A stretch of 64,000 nt of DNA from Gammaproteobacteria bacterium (GCA_021772915.1 JAJFLB010000046.1:123707-187706); one strand, 5' to 3'. Shown: positions 17,681 to 27,100, numbered from the stretch's first letter. Translations and numbers: made by a program. The notes: generated by a model from the sequence alone, not told the origin.

Positions 17681-19876
17681 TCACGTGGTAAATGGGGTAT
17701 CACGAAGGCGTTTGCCACTGGCGTGGAAAATGGCATTGGCGATGGCCGCGGCGGTTGGCCCCTGGGCGGCTTCGGCCACACCAAGCCAGGGCTGTTTGGG
17801 CTGGGCAACGACCTCAACCTCGACATCCGGTACTTCATTGAACCTGAGAATCGGGTAGGTCGCCCAATCCTTGCTCAGCATGCCGGAGTCAGCGTATTGC
17901 ACCCGTTCCTTCAATGTCCAGCTGGCTGACTGAATAATCCCGCCCTCGATCTGGGCGCGTACACCATCGGGGTTAACCACCAGCCCGGCGTCGACTACTG
18001 CCTGGGCTTCGTTCAATTGAATCCGGCCGTTGTCGGGGTCAACACTGACTCTCACCAATACAGCCAAATAAGCCGACAGATTCTTATACTTGGCAAATCC
18101 TATTCCCCAGCCCTGGCCGCCACGTGCTTCTGGTCGCTTCGACCAGCGGGATAGTGTACGCAGTTTTTCAAGGACAAAACGGGCGCGCGGATCCGTCAGA
18201 TGTGTCAGGCGAAAATCAAATGGATCAGTGTTGGCCGCAGTAGCCAGCTCATCCATGAACGATTCGATCGCAAATATGTTGGCGTAGGCACCCAGGCTGC
18301 GTAGCGCTGAAACCCGCAACGGCATTTCTTGCACGAGATGCTTGCTGACCTCCAGTGCCGGGATGTCGTACAAGGGTACGGCATTGCGGTCGGCTCCACC
18401 GGATGGTTGCGGGATGGACCGTATGGCGGGAGGGGGAAGCGGAGACTGTTTTTCTTTGGCAAACAGGAGACTTCCTGCCCCTACCGGTCCCGCAGGTCGG
18501 GTCGAGTGTGTGCAGCTCCAGACGTCCTGTGTCCAGTTGACTATCCTGCCCTGCCTGTTTAGGGCAGCCCGGGTCTTGACCGTCATGGCCGAACCGTAGG
18601 GCTCATGTGTGAACTCGTCCGCACGTGTCCATTGCAGTTTTACCGCCTGGTCCGGAATCTGCACGGCGATGGCGGCCGCATCGCAGGCCGCATCATCCGC
18701 ACCATTGTGCCCATATACACCGCCGGACTCCGCGTGAATACAGCGTACTTGTTCATTTTTCAAACCCAGCACATGGGCAATAGCGCCCCTGAGGGGGTAC
18801 ATGCCCTGTCCATGGTTCCAGACGGTCAGTTGCTGCTCCTTCCACAGTGCAATTGCAGCGGCGGGGGCGATAGAGGCATGGGCCAGAAAAGGGCGGGAAT
18901 ATTCCGCTGCAAGATAAACATCTCCCGGCTTTTCAGTGTCCGCCTGACGCTTGGCAGAGAGGCTGGAATTGGCCCTGGCAGACTTCAGCCAGGTAGGCAA
19001 TTCGCCTGGATCAGGCAGGATCTTACCCGCTTGCCATTTACACGCCTCGGCCAACGTGTGGGCCGCATTTGTTGCTTGTCGCTCCCGCTTCGCCACAACC
19101 GCCAGGAAGGATCCGTCACGTACAATTTTCAGCACCCCCGGCATTCCGGCCACGGTCGTCGTGTTAACGTCGAGCAGTTTTAGTCCGGGTCTCCGGGGCC
19201 GTATCACGCGGGCATGGACCATGCCGGGCAGTCGCATATCAGCGAGAAACGACGACTTTGCAAACACCTTGTCGGGTATATCCAGACGCGGGACGGCTTG
19301 GCCGACGACCTGATATTGCGCTAGGGGTTTGGCCGGGACCTGCTCCGGTATTGCGGCATTGAACTTCTTGTGCGCAAGGATTTTCCAGTAATCGAGCCCG
19401 GTGGGCTTGTCACGGTGCAGTATGGAGCCGTCCGTAACGGCCAAATCGGCGGCCGACAGGCTTAGCGTTTCCGCCGCCAGATTAACCAGCAGGTACCGGG
19501 CGTGGGCCGCAGCCTTGCGTACGCGGGTACCACTTTGCTGTACCGAAATGGCGCTGAAAGTATAGGATTCATCCGGTGAATAGGCCGTGTCGACCTCCGT
19601 CATTCGTACACGTGACATGCCGATGTTCAGTTCTTCTGCCGCAATCTGCGCCAATGCCGTCCTGATGCCCTGACCATATTCGACTTTGCCCGCTGAGATG
19701 ACGACCCGGCCACCCGCTTCGATCCGGATCCAGGTATCGACAGACGCATTTCCGTGTACTGGATCAGACTGACCGGGGTTGGGTGAGGTGTACTGACCGG
19801 AGCCTGAGCCAGGTAGCGTAAAATAAACCACCAGGGCCCCGCTTCCCTTTAGAAATTGCCGGCGGGTAGTGGTCAT
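17681..19876 (-). CDS. Molybdopterin-binding subunit of a periplasmic Mo hydroxylase (isoquinoline 1-oxidoreductase beta-like)
   Basis: A 731-residue xanthine-oxidase-family large subunit of the IorB type. The ATG at 19876 opens a twin-arginine signal (TTRRQFLKGSGAL). Family blocks include IAAEELNIGMSRVRM, RPGLKLLDVN and the C-terminal GVAEAAQGPTAAAIANAIF, where the Glu corresponds to the conserved active-site GxxE. These enzymes hydroxylate N-heterocycles or oxidise aldehydes with water and pass electrons through 2Fe-2S centres to a cytochrome. The start overlaps the 2Fe-2S subunit gene by 4 bp, so the two form one complex. The substrate is unknown. Confidence 0.87.
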   Translation of the reverse strand: MTTTRRQFLKGSGALVVYFTLPGSGSGQYTSPNPGQSDPVHGNASVDTWIRIEAGGRVVISAGKVEYGQGIRTALAQIAAEELNIGMSRVRMTEVDTAYSPDESYTFSAISVQQSGTRVRKAAAHARYLLVNLAAETLSLSAADLAVTDGSILHRDKPTGLDYWKILAHKKFNAAIPEQVPAKPLAQYQVVGQAVPRLDIPDKVFAKSSFLADMRLPGMVHARVIRPRRPGLKLLDVNTTTVAGMPGVLKIVRDGSFLAVVAKRERQATNAAHTLAEACKWQAGKILPDPGELPTWLKSARANSSLSAKRQADTEKPGDVYLAAEYSRPFLAHASIAPAAAIALWKEQQLTVWNHGQGMYPLRGAIAHVLGLKNEQVRCIHAESGGVYGHNGADDAACDAAAIAVQIPDQAVKLQWTRADEFTHEPYGSAMTVKTRAALNRQGRIVNWTQDVWSCTHSTRPAGPVGAGSLLFAKEKQSPLPPPAIRSIPQPSGGADRNAVPLYDIPALEVSKHLVQEMPLRVSALRSLGAYANIFAIESFMDELATAANTDPFDFRLTHLTDPRARFVLEKLRTLSRWSKRPEARGGQGWGIGFAKYKNLSAYLAVLVRVSVDPDNGRIQLNEAQAVVDAGLVVNPDGVRAQIEGGIIQSASWTLKERVQYADSGMLSKDWATYPILRFNEVPDVEVEVVAQPKQPWLGVAEAAQGPTAAAIANAIFHASGKRLRDTPFTT

Positions 19877-20346
19877 GAATCGTGGCCACCTGACAGTTCT
19901 GCAGCCCGCTGCACCGCGCGAATGATGCGTGGATGGGCACCGCAACGACAAAGATTGCCCGATAATGCCTGTTCAATTTCCTCTTTCTTGGGGTTTGGGT
20001 TGCCGACAAGCAAGGCGGCCGCACTGATGATCATGCCATTGCTGCAATAACCACATTGCATGGCCTGTTCCTTGATAAACGCTGTTTGCAGGGCGTGTGG
20101 TCTTTCCTCTGTACCCAGACCTTCCAGCGTGGTGATGTTCTTGCCACTGACGGCAGATAAAGGGATAACACAGGAGCGGACCGAACGGCCGTCGATCAAG
20201 ACCGAACAGGCACCACACTGCGCCAGTCCGCAGCCAAACTTTGGTCCGTTGAGTTCACAATCGTTACGCAGTGCCTCGAGCAATCGTGTTTGCGGGTCGA
20301 TATCAAGGCTGGCCGCCCTGCCGTTGAGCGTAAAGTCAATTGTCAT
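19873..20346 (-). CDS. 2Fe-2S subunit of the Mo hydroxylase
   Basis: A 157-residue subunit with two iron-sulfur clusters. The N-terminal plant-type set is C39, C44, C47 and C59; the C-terminal set is C98, C101, C133 and C135 (QCGYC and LCRCG). It has no signal peptide and is presumably carried through Tat with the large subunit, as in isoquinoline oxidoreductase-type enzymes. The length fits IorA-type small subunits. It is translationally coupled to the Mo subunit (4-bp overlap) and begins 5 bp after the amidohydrolase gene. Confidence 0.92.
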   Translation of the reverse strand: MTIDFTLNGRAASLDIDPQTRLLEALRNDCELNGPKFGCGLAQCGACSVLIDGRSVRSCVIPLSAVSGKNITTLEGLGTEERPHALQTAFIKEQAMQCGYCSNGMIISAAALLVGNPNPKKEEIEQALSGNLCRCGAHPRIIRAVQRAAELSGGHDS

Positions 20347-20351
20347 GCGGG

Positions 20352-21470
20352 TCAGCCTGGGTGGTCGATACCCAGGAGTCCGGCTGCAGTACGACCTAGT
20401 ATGGCCTCGCGCGCCTCACTGGAAAGGCCCGGCACCGACAGTACGTGGTCAACCGCGGCCGTATTACCCATTTCAAAAGGGAAATCGGTGCCGATGACGA
20501 TACGCTCATGACCGACCTGGGAAATCAGGTGGTCAAGGATATCGGTGGTGTAGACCAGCGAGTCAAAATACAGCTGTTCCTTAAGGTAACGACTGGGGAG
20601 TTTCGCGACGGCCTTGCAGAATTTCGCGGCGTGCTCGACGCAATGGTCGGAGCGGCCGGAATAGGACGGCAGATAGCCGCCACCATGGGCGGCACAGATT
20701 TTCAAGCCCGGAAAGCGGTCCAGCGTGCCTTCAAAAATCAGGTGTGACAATGCGATGGTGGTCTCAAGCGGGTTACCGATTACATTATCCAGCCGGCCAT
20801 TACCGCCCAGTCTTGACTGACCGGCAGGAAAATTGCGGGGGTGAATGAAGATGACGGTACCGAGCTCTTCTGCAGCGGACCAGAATGGATGCAGCAGCGG
20901 GTCAGACAATTCCATGCCATTGACACTGCCGGTTATCATGAATCCGCGCATGTCGAGGTTTTTTACCGCGTGTTTCATCTGGCTCACGGCCAGTTCAGGG
21001 TGCTGCAGAGCCACGGCACCCAAACCGACAAAACGATCGGGATGGGCGGCACACAGTTCGGCAATCTTTTCATTCTGGATTGCCACGATCTGGCTGGCCA
21101 GGTCATGTTCCGCCCAGTGATGGTACTGGCCCACATGCAGGCTCACGGCCTGGACATCAATACCTTGCTGATCCATCTGTGCCAGCCTGAATTCAACATT
21201 GGGAATTGCAATTTTTTCACGTACCGGTGAGTTGAGTAATGGACGCAGGTAACCTATTTCTTCACTTTCACTGATCAGTGGCCAGACATCGTGTACATAA
21301 CTGTGACAATGGATGTCGACCGTCAACATACGTTTACCGTTGACGACTATTCGACGACGCGCACCTGAGTTGTGCTCATGCTCCGGGCCAAACATGGCGG
21401 CCATCCCACACGGGACGAATCCGATTCCGGCAACTGATGAAATACCCCTAACGAATTCTCTGCGTTTCAT
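20352..21470 (-). CDS. ACMSD-like amidohydrolase family protein with N-terminal export signal
   Basis: A 372-residue amidohydrolase of the ACMSD/gamma-resorcylate-decarboxylase group. The metal motif HCH is at 54-56, with further ligands in VIFIHPRN, AAHGGGY and IVIGTDFPFEMG. These zinc enzymes decarboxylate or hydrolyse cyclic and aromatic acids. The N-terminus MKRREFVRGISS resembles a twin-arginine signal, which is unusual for the family and matches its exported neighbours. Its genes are tightly packed with the Mo hydroxylase, suggesting consecutive steps on an aromatic or heterocyclic compound. Confidence 0.82.
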   Translation of the reverse strand: MKRREFVRGISSVAGIGFVPCGMAAMFGPEHEHNSGARRRIVVNGKRMLTVDIHCHSYVHDVWPLISESEEIGYLRPLLNSPVREKIAIPNVEFRLAQMDQQGIDVQAVSLHVGQYHHWAEHDLASQIVAIQNEKIAELCAAHPDRFVGLGAVALQHPELAVSQMKHAVKNLDMRGFMITGSVNGMELSDPLLHPFWSAAEELGTVIFIHPRNFPAGQSRLGGNGRLDNVIGNPLETTIALSHLIFEGTLDRFPGLKICAAHGGGYLPSYSGRSDHCVEHAAKFCKAVAKLPSRYLKEQLYFDSLVYTTDILDHLISQVGHERIVIGTDFPFEMGNTAAVDHVLSVPGLSSEAREAILGRTAAGLLGIDHPG

Positions 21471-21533
21471 GATACTGCCTCGTGGGTGGGGATCAGGTGC
21501 TTGCGGATCTTAGATCCGGAGCTCGACGATACA

Positions 21534-22469
21534 CTAACTAAGACCATCGTCGACATGAATATCTTCCGGGACCAGCTCCATGTTTGCAGCTTTTGCCTGC
21601 ATATCCAGCAGGATTCCAAAATCGCAATCCGTGTGTCCGGCGTCGATGGACTGTTGCACCTGCTGGCGTGTACATTTGGTCACCGGTAATGGCACCGCGA
21701 GTTTTTCACCCGCGGACAGCCCCAGGTCAAGATCCTTGCGTAACAGAATTGGGGTGAAGGTTGGTTTCCAGTCCAGGTTCACAAAAGCCGGGGACTTGTA
21801 GGCTGTAAACATTGACCCCATCACGCTTTTGTTGATGAAATCCAGCAGCGCGTGTCTCGGTACACCACCCTTTTCCGCGAGTACCGTAATTTCAGCCAGG
21901 CTTTGGGTAACAACACCCAACAGCATGTTATGGCAGATCTTTACCATGCGGGCCAATTCGCCTGCGCCGACGTAGGTGGCCCCCTCACCCAGGGCCTGGA
22001 GATATGGTCTGGCCATTGAGAAGGCAGACTCGGGTCCCGAGGCTACGATGGTCAGTCGACCGGCTTCGATGACCTTGGCATTGCCGCTCACGGGTGCTGA
22101 CAACATTTCACAGCCGCGTTCATTGAGTGCGTCTCTCACCCTCAATGAGCCTTCTTCTGAGACGCTCGACGAGTCGATCAGTAATCCGGGTGCCTTTGTG
22201 CCACTCAGCACCCCGCTCTCGCCACAAACCACGCTAAGCAGGTCGTTGGGACCCGACACCATGGTACAAACGATATCGCGGTCTGCCAGCTCGGCCGGTG
22301 TGTCCACCACCCGCGCGCCGAACTCTTCCAGCGCTTCGGCTTTGGAGCGCGTACGGTTGTAGACGCTGACATCACAACCGGCCTGCAATAGTCGCCGGGC
22401 CATGGCAAAGCCCATGCGGCCGGTTCCGATCCATCCAATTGTGTGTGCTTTGAGATGCTGTTCAGTCAT
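21534..22469 (-). CDS. 3-hydroxyisobutyrate dehydrogenase-family NAD(P)-dependent oxidoreductase
   Basis: A 311-residue beta-hydroxyacid dehydrogenase. The N-terminal dinucleotide fold is WIGTGRMG (G15-G20), the substrate-binding segment is APVSGNAKVIEAG, and the catalytic Lys lies in MVKICHN. The frame is open upstream, but ATG 22469 gives the normal family start. It is the first gene of the minus-strand cluster and is separated from the divergent TauE gene by a 112-bp region holding a LacI-type operator. It probably oxidises or reduces a hydroxyacid formed in the pathway. Confidence 0.85.
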   Translation of the reverse strand: MTEQHLKAHTIGWIGTGRMGFAMARRLLQAGCDVSVYNRTRSKAEALEEFGARVVDTPAELADRDIVCTMVSGPNDLLSVVCGESGVLSGTKAPGLLIDSSSVSEEGSLRVRDALNERGCEMLSAPVSGNAKVIEAGRLTIVASGPESAFSMARPYLQALGEGATYVGAGELARMVKICHNMLLGVVTQSLAEITVLAEKGGVPRHALLDFINKSVMGSMFTAYKSPAFVNLDWKPTFTPILLRKDLDLGLSAGEKLAVPLPVTKCTRQQVQQSIDAGHTDCDFGILLDMQAKAANMELVPEDIHVDDGLS

Positions 22470-22508
22470 TGTTTGTTGCTGGCCTTTTGATGATTTATGA
22501 TGAGAGCG

Positions 22509-22522
22509 TGCAAACGATTGCA
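22509..22522. promoter_or_regulatory. LacI/GalR-type operator TGCAAACGATTGCA
   Basis: A 14-bp near-palindrome with central CG and one mismatched arm pair, matching the classic LacI/GalR operator shape. It lies in the 112-bp divergent region between the Mo-hydroxylase cluster and the TauE-lacI pair, so the adjacent LacI-family regulator probably binds it. Confidence 0.7.
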
Positions 22523-22581
22523 GAACAATTATATCGTCTCGACGGTTCGAAGCAAATCGATACACAACACCAGGTTCTGAC

Positions 22582-23331
22582 GTGGACTTGACATCGGTTG
22601 GTTTCGGACTGCTGGTGCTGGCTATCATTGCGATCGCATTGGGTTCGATTTTCAAGGGTCTCACAGGTGTGGGTTTGCCGATACTTGCAGTGCCACTGAT
22701 GGCGTCTTTCACGAGCGTCGAAAATGCCGTTGTGCTGATGGTTTTACCAGGTCTGGCGGCCAATGGGCTGGTCGTTTTAACACATCGTAAATGGCAGCTT
22801 TTGGTTAATCACAAAAGCTTTCTCGTGCTTGGCTTTGTGGGTGGCTTCCTGGGGACCTGGTTGCTGTCCACGATGGGCGACCGTTGGTTGAAATTGTTAC
22901 TGGCGATATGGCTTGGTATTTACCTCGTTCAATATTTTTCACGCCGACGAAGTTCCCCTGTGACCAGGGTGCCCCACTGGCTGGCAAACATCCTGGGTGC
23001 GGCAGCCGGCACGATACAGGGGGCGACAGGAATATCTGCGCCCATTGTTGGCCCGTATTTCCATGCTGCAGGATTGACCAGGAGTTCGTATGCATTTGCC
23101 GCAGCATGCACCTTTCTTTTGTTCTCAGTTGCCCAATTCATGACCATGACCAGGGTGGGTTTGCTGACACCAGACAGACTCACAATTGGTTTGATTGCAG
23201 TGCTTCCAACCTTGCTCTTTACGCAGCTCGGTATCCGGTTTTCGGGCAGGATATCCGACCTGGTCTTTAACCGAATCCTGGTTGTTCTGTTTGTTTTGAT
23301 GGAATTGAAACTGGTGGTGGATATCCTGTGA
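22582..23331 (+). CDS. TauE/SafE family membrane transporter
   Basis: A 249-residue inner-membrane protein with about eight hydrophobic helices. It carries the family signature of two related halves, including GSIFKGLTGVGLPILAVPLM near the N-terminus and GAAAGTIQGATGISAPIVGP in the second half. The family exports or imports sulfite, sulfoacetate and other organic anions. The start is GTG at 22582, and the stop overlaps the GTG of the LacI gene. Its position opposite the Mo-hydroxylase cluster suggests it moves the organic acid handled there. Confidence 0.82.
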   Translation: MDLTSVGFGLLVLAIIAIALGSIFKGLTGVGLPILAVPLMASFTSVENAVVLMVLPGLAANGLVVLTHRKWQLLVNHKSFLVLGFVGGFLGTWLLSTMGDRWLKLLLAIWLGIYLVQYFSRRRSSPVTRVPHWLANILGAAAGTIQGATGISAPIVGPYFHAAGLTRSSYAFAAACTFLLFSVAQFMTMTRVGLLTPDRLTIGLIAVLPTLLFTQLGIRFSGRISDLVFNRILVVLFVLMELKLVVDIL

Positions 23332-24359
23332 ATCGCAGCGCAAAAAGAATCAATATCAAGGACGTTGCAGCACAGGCCGGGGTTCATGCATCCACTGTTT
23401 CCAGGGTGCTGAACCCCGATACGGTCTCCATGGTTTCCGTTGCAGTTGCCGAAAAAGTGATAAAAATTGCCCGTGAGATGGGGTATCAACCCAGTGCGAT
23501 TGCCGCCGGGCTCCGCACCGGGCGTTCCTACACGGTGGGTGTGTTGATTCCGGACTTGACCAACCCGATTTTCCCTCACATCGTCCGTGGTATCGAGCGT
23601 ACTTTGGACCAGGAGGGCTATATTGCTGTAATTGCGGATTCCGACAATAGCCGGAAAAACGAGCACGCGATCCTTGACTCCATGCAGGCCCGGCGCGTGG
23701 ATGGTCTGATCCTGGCCACTGCCCATCGCAAGGACGCACTTGTCGATTCCTGTATTGCAGAAAGCATACCCATCGTACTGGTGAACCGCACCACCGACAC
23801 CCATGCAGCTACCGAGGTCATCAACGACGATGAGTGGGGCATCGGATTGGCCGTGGAGCACCTGGTGCAACTGGGGCACCGTAGAATTGCCTTTCTTGGT
23901 GGCCCGCTGGATACCTCAACCGGAAGGGACCGTCAGCGGGCGTTTACGAAATACGGTCGGGCAGACCGGTTTGAATTTGATCCGGAATTGCTTGTAGATT
24001 GCAGGGCGTTTACAGAGTCGGAGGGCTACCGGGGATTTGCTTCCCTGCTGGATAAGGGTCGTGAATTCAGTGCCGTGGTTGCGGCCAATGATCTGCTGGC
24101 GCTGGGCGGTTACGACGCATTGGGCGAGGCTGGAATGCAATGTCCGCGGGACATCTCGGTAACCGGCTTTAACGACATGCTGTTTATGGACAGACTCAGG
24201 CCCCCGTTGACAACCGTTCACATACCACTGGACGAAATGGGCGTGAAGGCAGCTGAGCTGCTGTTGTCTTTGATTCGTGATCCGGCTATGGAAACAACCA
24301 GCGTGAAGCTTGCGCCCAGACTGGTTGTCAGGGGTTCAACCGCGGCACCCAAGCACTAA
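23328..24359 (+). CDS. LacI family transcriptional regulator
   Basis: A 343-residue LacI/GalR regulator. The N-terminal helix-turn-helix NIKDVAAQAGVHASTVSRVL is at about residues 9-28, followed by the hinge and a periplasmic-binding-protein-like effector domain (GVLIPDLTNPIFPHIVRGIE, later AANDLLALGGYDALGEAG). The GTG start overlaps the TauE stop (GTGA). The 14-bp LacI-type palindrome at 22509-22522 lies upstream of this pair and of the divergent cluster, supporting control of both. The inducer is unknown. Confidence 0.9.
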   Translation: MNRSAKRINIKDVAAQAGVHASTVSRVLNPDTVSMVSVAVAEKVIKIAREMGYQPSAIAAGLRTGRSYTVGVLIPDLTNPIFPHIVRGIERTLDQEGYIAVIADSDNSRKNEHAILDSMQARRVDGLILATAHRKDALVDSCIAESIPIVLVNRTTDTHAATEVINDDEWGIGLAVEHLVQLGHRRIAFLGGPLDTSTGRDRQRAFTKYGRADRFEFDPELLVDCRAFTESEGYRGFASLLDKGREFSAVVAANDLLALGGYDALGEAGMQCPRDISVTGFNDMLFMDRLRPPLTTVHIPLDEMGVKAAELLLSLIRDPAMETTSVKLAPRLVVRGSTAAPKH

Positions 24360-24434
24360 AACCATCACCCTGTAGGGGCCCGGGGTATTCAGCAAACTCA
24401 TTCCGAAGCGTCCCGGGTTTCTGGCCTTATCCCG

Positions 24435-24818
24435 TTACTCGTCGCAGTAATCAGTGATGTCGTCGAGAGCGTCGACCACCAGGTCCATTGAGTCCACCGT
24501 TTCCTCAATATGCTCGGCCTCGTAGAGATAATCGAGAGCATCTTCCAGCTCACGGCCCAGCCGTCGTTCGCGTCTGCTTCCTTCATCCTGCAACAGTTCC
24601 GCGAATTCTTGAGTCGCTTCGGAGGCCATTCCAATCGCGTCGTCGATCTCTCTGATTTCCCTGCGTGTGAGCTCGTAAAGGTCTACATCTTCAACGCCAT
24701 CAGCCATCTCGTTCCAGCCGTCGGCCATGTCATTGATGTCATCGCAGATATCTGCGTAGGTAGTGAGCGGGGCGGCGAGCGTCAGGAGAAAAGCAGGCAG
24801 GTAGAGTTTTTTGTTCAC
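24435..24818 (-). CDS. Small acidic secreted protein, unknown function
   Basis: A 127-residue protein with a GTG start and a GAGGA ribosome site. A cleavable signal peptide covers residues 1-22 (KKLYLPAFLLTLAAPLTTYA). The mature part is helical and highly acidic, with repeated DxxDD patterns and two cysteines (ICDD near residue 25 and YCDE at the end) that could form a disulfide. I recognise no family. It stands alone between the lacI gene and the symporter. Confidence 0.6.
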   Translation of the reverse strand: MNKKLYLPAFLLTLAAPLTTYADICDDINDMADGWNEMADGVEDVDLYELTRREIREIDDAIGMASEATQEFAELLQDEGSRRERRLGRELEDALDYLYEAEHIEETVDSMDLVVDALDDITDYCDE

Positions 24819-24921
24819 TGGTTGTCCTCAGTTTGATGGTTATTGCTTATGGGTTAATGGAGGATAGCATGGACTCGGTTGTCCGATTACCTGGTGGGGC
24901 CCGCCAAGAACATGTTGCCGC

Positions 24922-26394
24922 TCACCTGACGGTTCTGAACAGGGGTAACGTGCCCAGGCGATCCTTCATTTCCACCTCTTCGCCGTCACTGCCCAGCAAC
25001 TGTCGAGGCGGATCGGAACGCTGGGTAAGTGGTGTTACCACCAGTATGGTGACCAGGCAGGCGATAAGTCCCAGCATGTCGCCAGCCAGATTTGGCATGA
25101 ACAGTATCGCCAGCAACCACACCAGGAAACCCACTGCCATGGCCGCCAGGGTGCCTGTGCGGTTGGCCTTTTTCCAGTACACCCCTGCAATGAATGGAAT
25201 GACTACACTGACCAGGATCACGGAGTTGGCGTCGAGAATCAGGTTAAAGATGACCTGTACTTTCAGGGCGACATAGATGGCAATAAGACCAAACACGGGG
25301 ATGGCGACACGTGTGGCAGTCAGCCGTAGTCTGTCGGAGGGCTGCGTCTTCACCAATGGCAACAGATTGGTGCTGAAGATACTGGCGGCGGCCAGCAGGG
25401 CGCTGTCGCAGGTGCTCATGATCGCGGCTAATAGTGCACCCACGAAGAGTGCGATGGCAATTGGGTGTAAGTGATTCAGGGCCAGGGTAGGAATGACCGT
25501 CTCGGGATCTTCCAATCCGGGCAGCGAAACGCTGGCGATGATGCCCAATATGACCGGGATCATCCCCAAGGTCAGGTAGCCAAAACCGGCGAGGTAAAAG
25601 GAATTTTGTGCCACCTGCTCGCTCTTTGCCGAAAAGGACCTTTGCAGGAGGGATTGCGAAGTAATATCAGCCAGACCGAATATCAGCCAGGCACGGAAGT
25701 AGTTGAGCCAGATCTCCGTCGAGTTCTCCAGGGGAATCATACGAAAGGTATGCTCGGGTAACTTCGGTGCGATGGCGCCCCAGCCACCTACATCAACAAG
25801 AACCGTTAGCAGCAGTACAACCAGTCCAATCGCGATGATAACGACTTGCACAAAATCTGTTACCGCGACTGCCCACATTCCACCGGCCGCCGTGTAGACA
25901 AAAATGATAACCGCGCCGCCCAATATTCCCCAGACCAGGGGAACGCCGGTCAGGGTTTCGAATACGTAGCCGAAGGCCACCAGCATACCGGCGGTCCAGC
26001 CGATGCCAGAGGCAATTGAGGCGACGGCCGCGATGGTTGCAGCGGTAATGCCGAAGCGGTTTTCGAAAAACTCAATAAAAGTGACGAGACGCAAGCGGCG
26101 AAAGACACGGGCGAAAAAGAAACCCACCACAAATAGTGCCAGCGCACCGCCAAATGGATCGGCAATGATCCTCAGGAAGCCCCCCTCATAGGCTGCTCCC
26201 GAGGAACCCATCATGGCGCTGCCTCCAAACCATGTGGCTATCAGCGTGGCCGCACAAATCCAGATCGGCATACGTCTGCCGGCTATCATGAAATCTTCCG
26301 TGGAGTGCGCACGCTTCGCGGCGTAGACTCCAATGAAAATCATCATCACCAGGTAGACGACTACGCCGGTAAAAATAGTGGCTTCAGTACTCAT
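24922..26394 (-). CDS. Sodium:solute symporter family protein
   Basis: A 490-residue SSS-family carrier with about 13 membrane helices. Characteristic segments are FMIAGRRMPIWICAATLIATW near the N-terminus, ASGIGWTAGM, and AIMSTCDSALLAAASIFSTN, which belongs to the sodium-binding core. Family substrates range from sugars and proline to carboxylates; none can be chosen here. It follows the YCII gene by 22 bp and is probably co-transcribed with it. Confidence 0.88.
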   Translation of the reverse strand: MSTEATIFTGVVVYLVMMIFIGVYAAKRAHSTEDFMIAGRRMPIWICAATLIATWFGGSAMMGSSGAAYEGGFLRIIADPFGGALALFVVGFFFARVFRRLRLVTFIEFFENRFGITAATIAAVASIASGIGWTAGMLVAFGYVFETLTGVPLVWGILGGAVIIFVYTAAGGMWAVAVTDFVQVVIIAIGLVVLLLTVLVDVGGWGAIAPKLPEHTFRMIPLENSTEIWLNYFRAWLIFGLADITSQSLLQRSFSAKSEQVAQNSFYLAGFGYLTLGMIPVILGIIASVSLPGLEDPETVIPTLALNHLHPIAIALFVGALLAAIMSTCDSALLAAASIFSTNLLPLVKTQPSDRLRLTATRVAIPVFGLIAIYVALKVQVIFNLILDANSVILVSVVIPFIAGVYWKKANRTGTLAAMAVGFLVWLLAILFMPNLAGDMLGLIACLVTILVVTPLTQRSDPPRQLLGSDGEEVEMKDRLGTLPLFRTVR

Positions 26395-26416
26395 GTAGTT
26401 CCCAGCCAGGTCCGGT

Positions 26417-26704
26417 CTACTTCGACATTACTTCATAGACCCTGATACTTGAAATGTACGGATTGCTTTCCGCCATCTTCTCTGCATCATCGAGACTTTC
26501 AGCGTTTATGATAGAAATGCCGGTGATGGATTCAGGACCCATTGGTAAGTCCTTGTTCCTGATTCTCGAGAGTTCACGACCACTACTAAAACCCAGGTTT
26601 TCAATCGTATTGTCTTTGATTGACTCGAACCACTTACCCCAGGCCGTTATAATTTCTGGTGTTGGTTTTTCAAATCCATAGTGCAATAAAACAAATTTCT
26701 TCAC
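26417..26704 (-). CDS. YCII-related domain protein
   Basis: A 95-residue protein of the YCII/DGPF dimeric ferredoxin-like fold: the N-terminal strand KKFVLLHYGF, and the later segment ITGISIINAESLDDAEKMAE with SNPYISSIRVYEV. The open frame extends far upstream, but a GTG at 26704 with a strong GAGGAG ribosome site fits the family N-terminus. Functions in this family are mostly unknown. It precedes the symporter gene. Confidence 0.75.
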   Translation of the reverse strand: MKKFVLLHYGFEKPTPEIITAWGKWFESIKDNTIENLGFSSGRELSRIRNKDLPMGPESITGISIINAESLDDAEKMAESNPYISSIRVYEVMSK

Positions 26705-27100
26705 TGTCTTCTCCTCGTGTCGGAGCATCCTACAGGTGTTTTGGCTCGGTTTCATATCTACTTGTGGGTCATCTGCCCGGTTCAATTTTCCAGGGAAAAT
26801 GGTCCTGACCCAATTAATCTGAAAGTTCTTTGCACAAATGAAGCCATTACCAAGACTGCTGGATACGCGGTAAACGTGGTTATGGCTCCGGCTCGCCAAG
26901 GGAGTGCGGGCTCGTGTCTCAGGACACATCGTGAACCCCTCCATGGGAAGTCGCGACCGAGCGCACATGGAGGTGTTCACAGCGAGTCCTGGCAGTAGGT
27001 ACACGCCCGGCGACCCTACGTTGAATCAGATGGGAGAGCTGCGGCCCTTACCCCTTTGTACAAAAAGGTATGATACACGCAGTCTGTATCGGAAAGTGGT
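26705..27100. other. Intergenic region with a structured repeat
   Basis: 396 bp without a gene. It holds two adjacent hairpins: GTGTC-N4-GACAC at 26914-26927 and the long stem at 26931-26980. The right part carries the promoter region of the hydroxylase gene. Confidence 0.5.
26931..26980. repeat. Long-stem hairpin element (15-bp arms)
   Basis: GTGAACCCCTCCATG (26931-26945) pairs with CATGGAGGTGTTCAC (26966-26980) with a single mismatch and a 20-bp loop. A smaller hairpin lies just upstream. The shape suits a dispersed palindromic repeat (REP or MITE-like) more than a terminator, since no T-tract follows. Confidence 0.6.
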
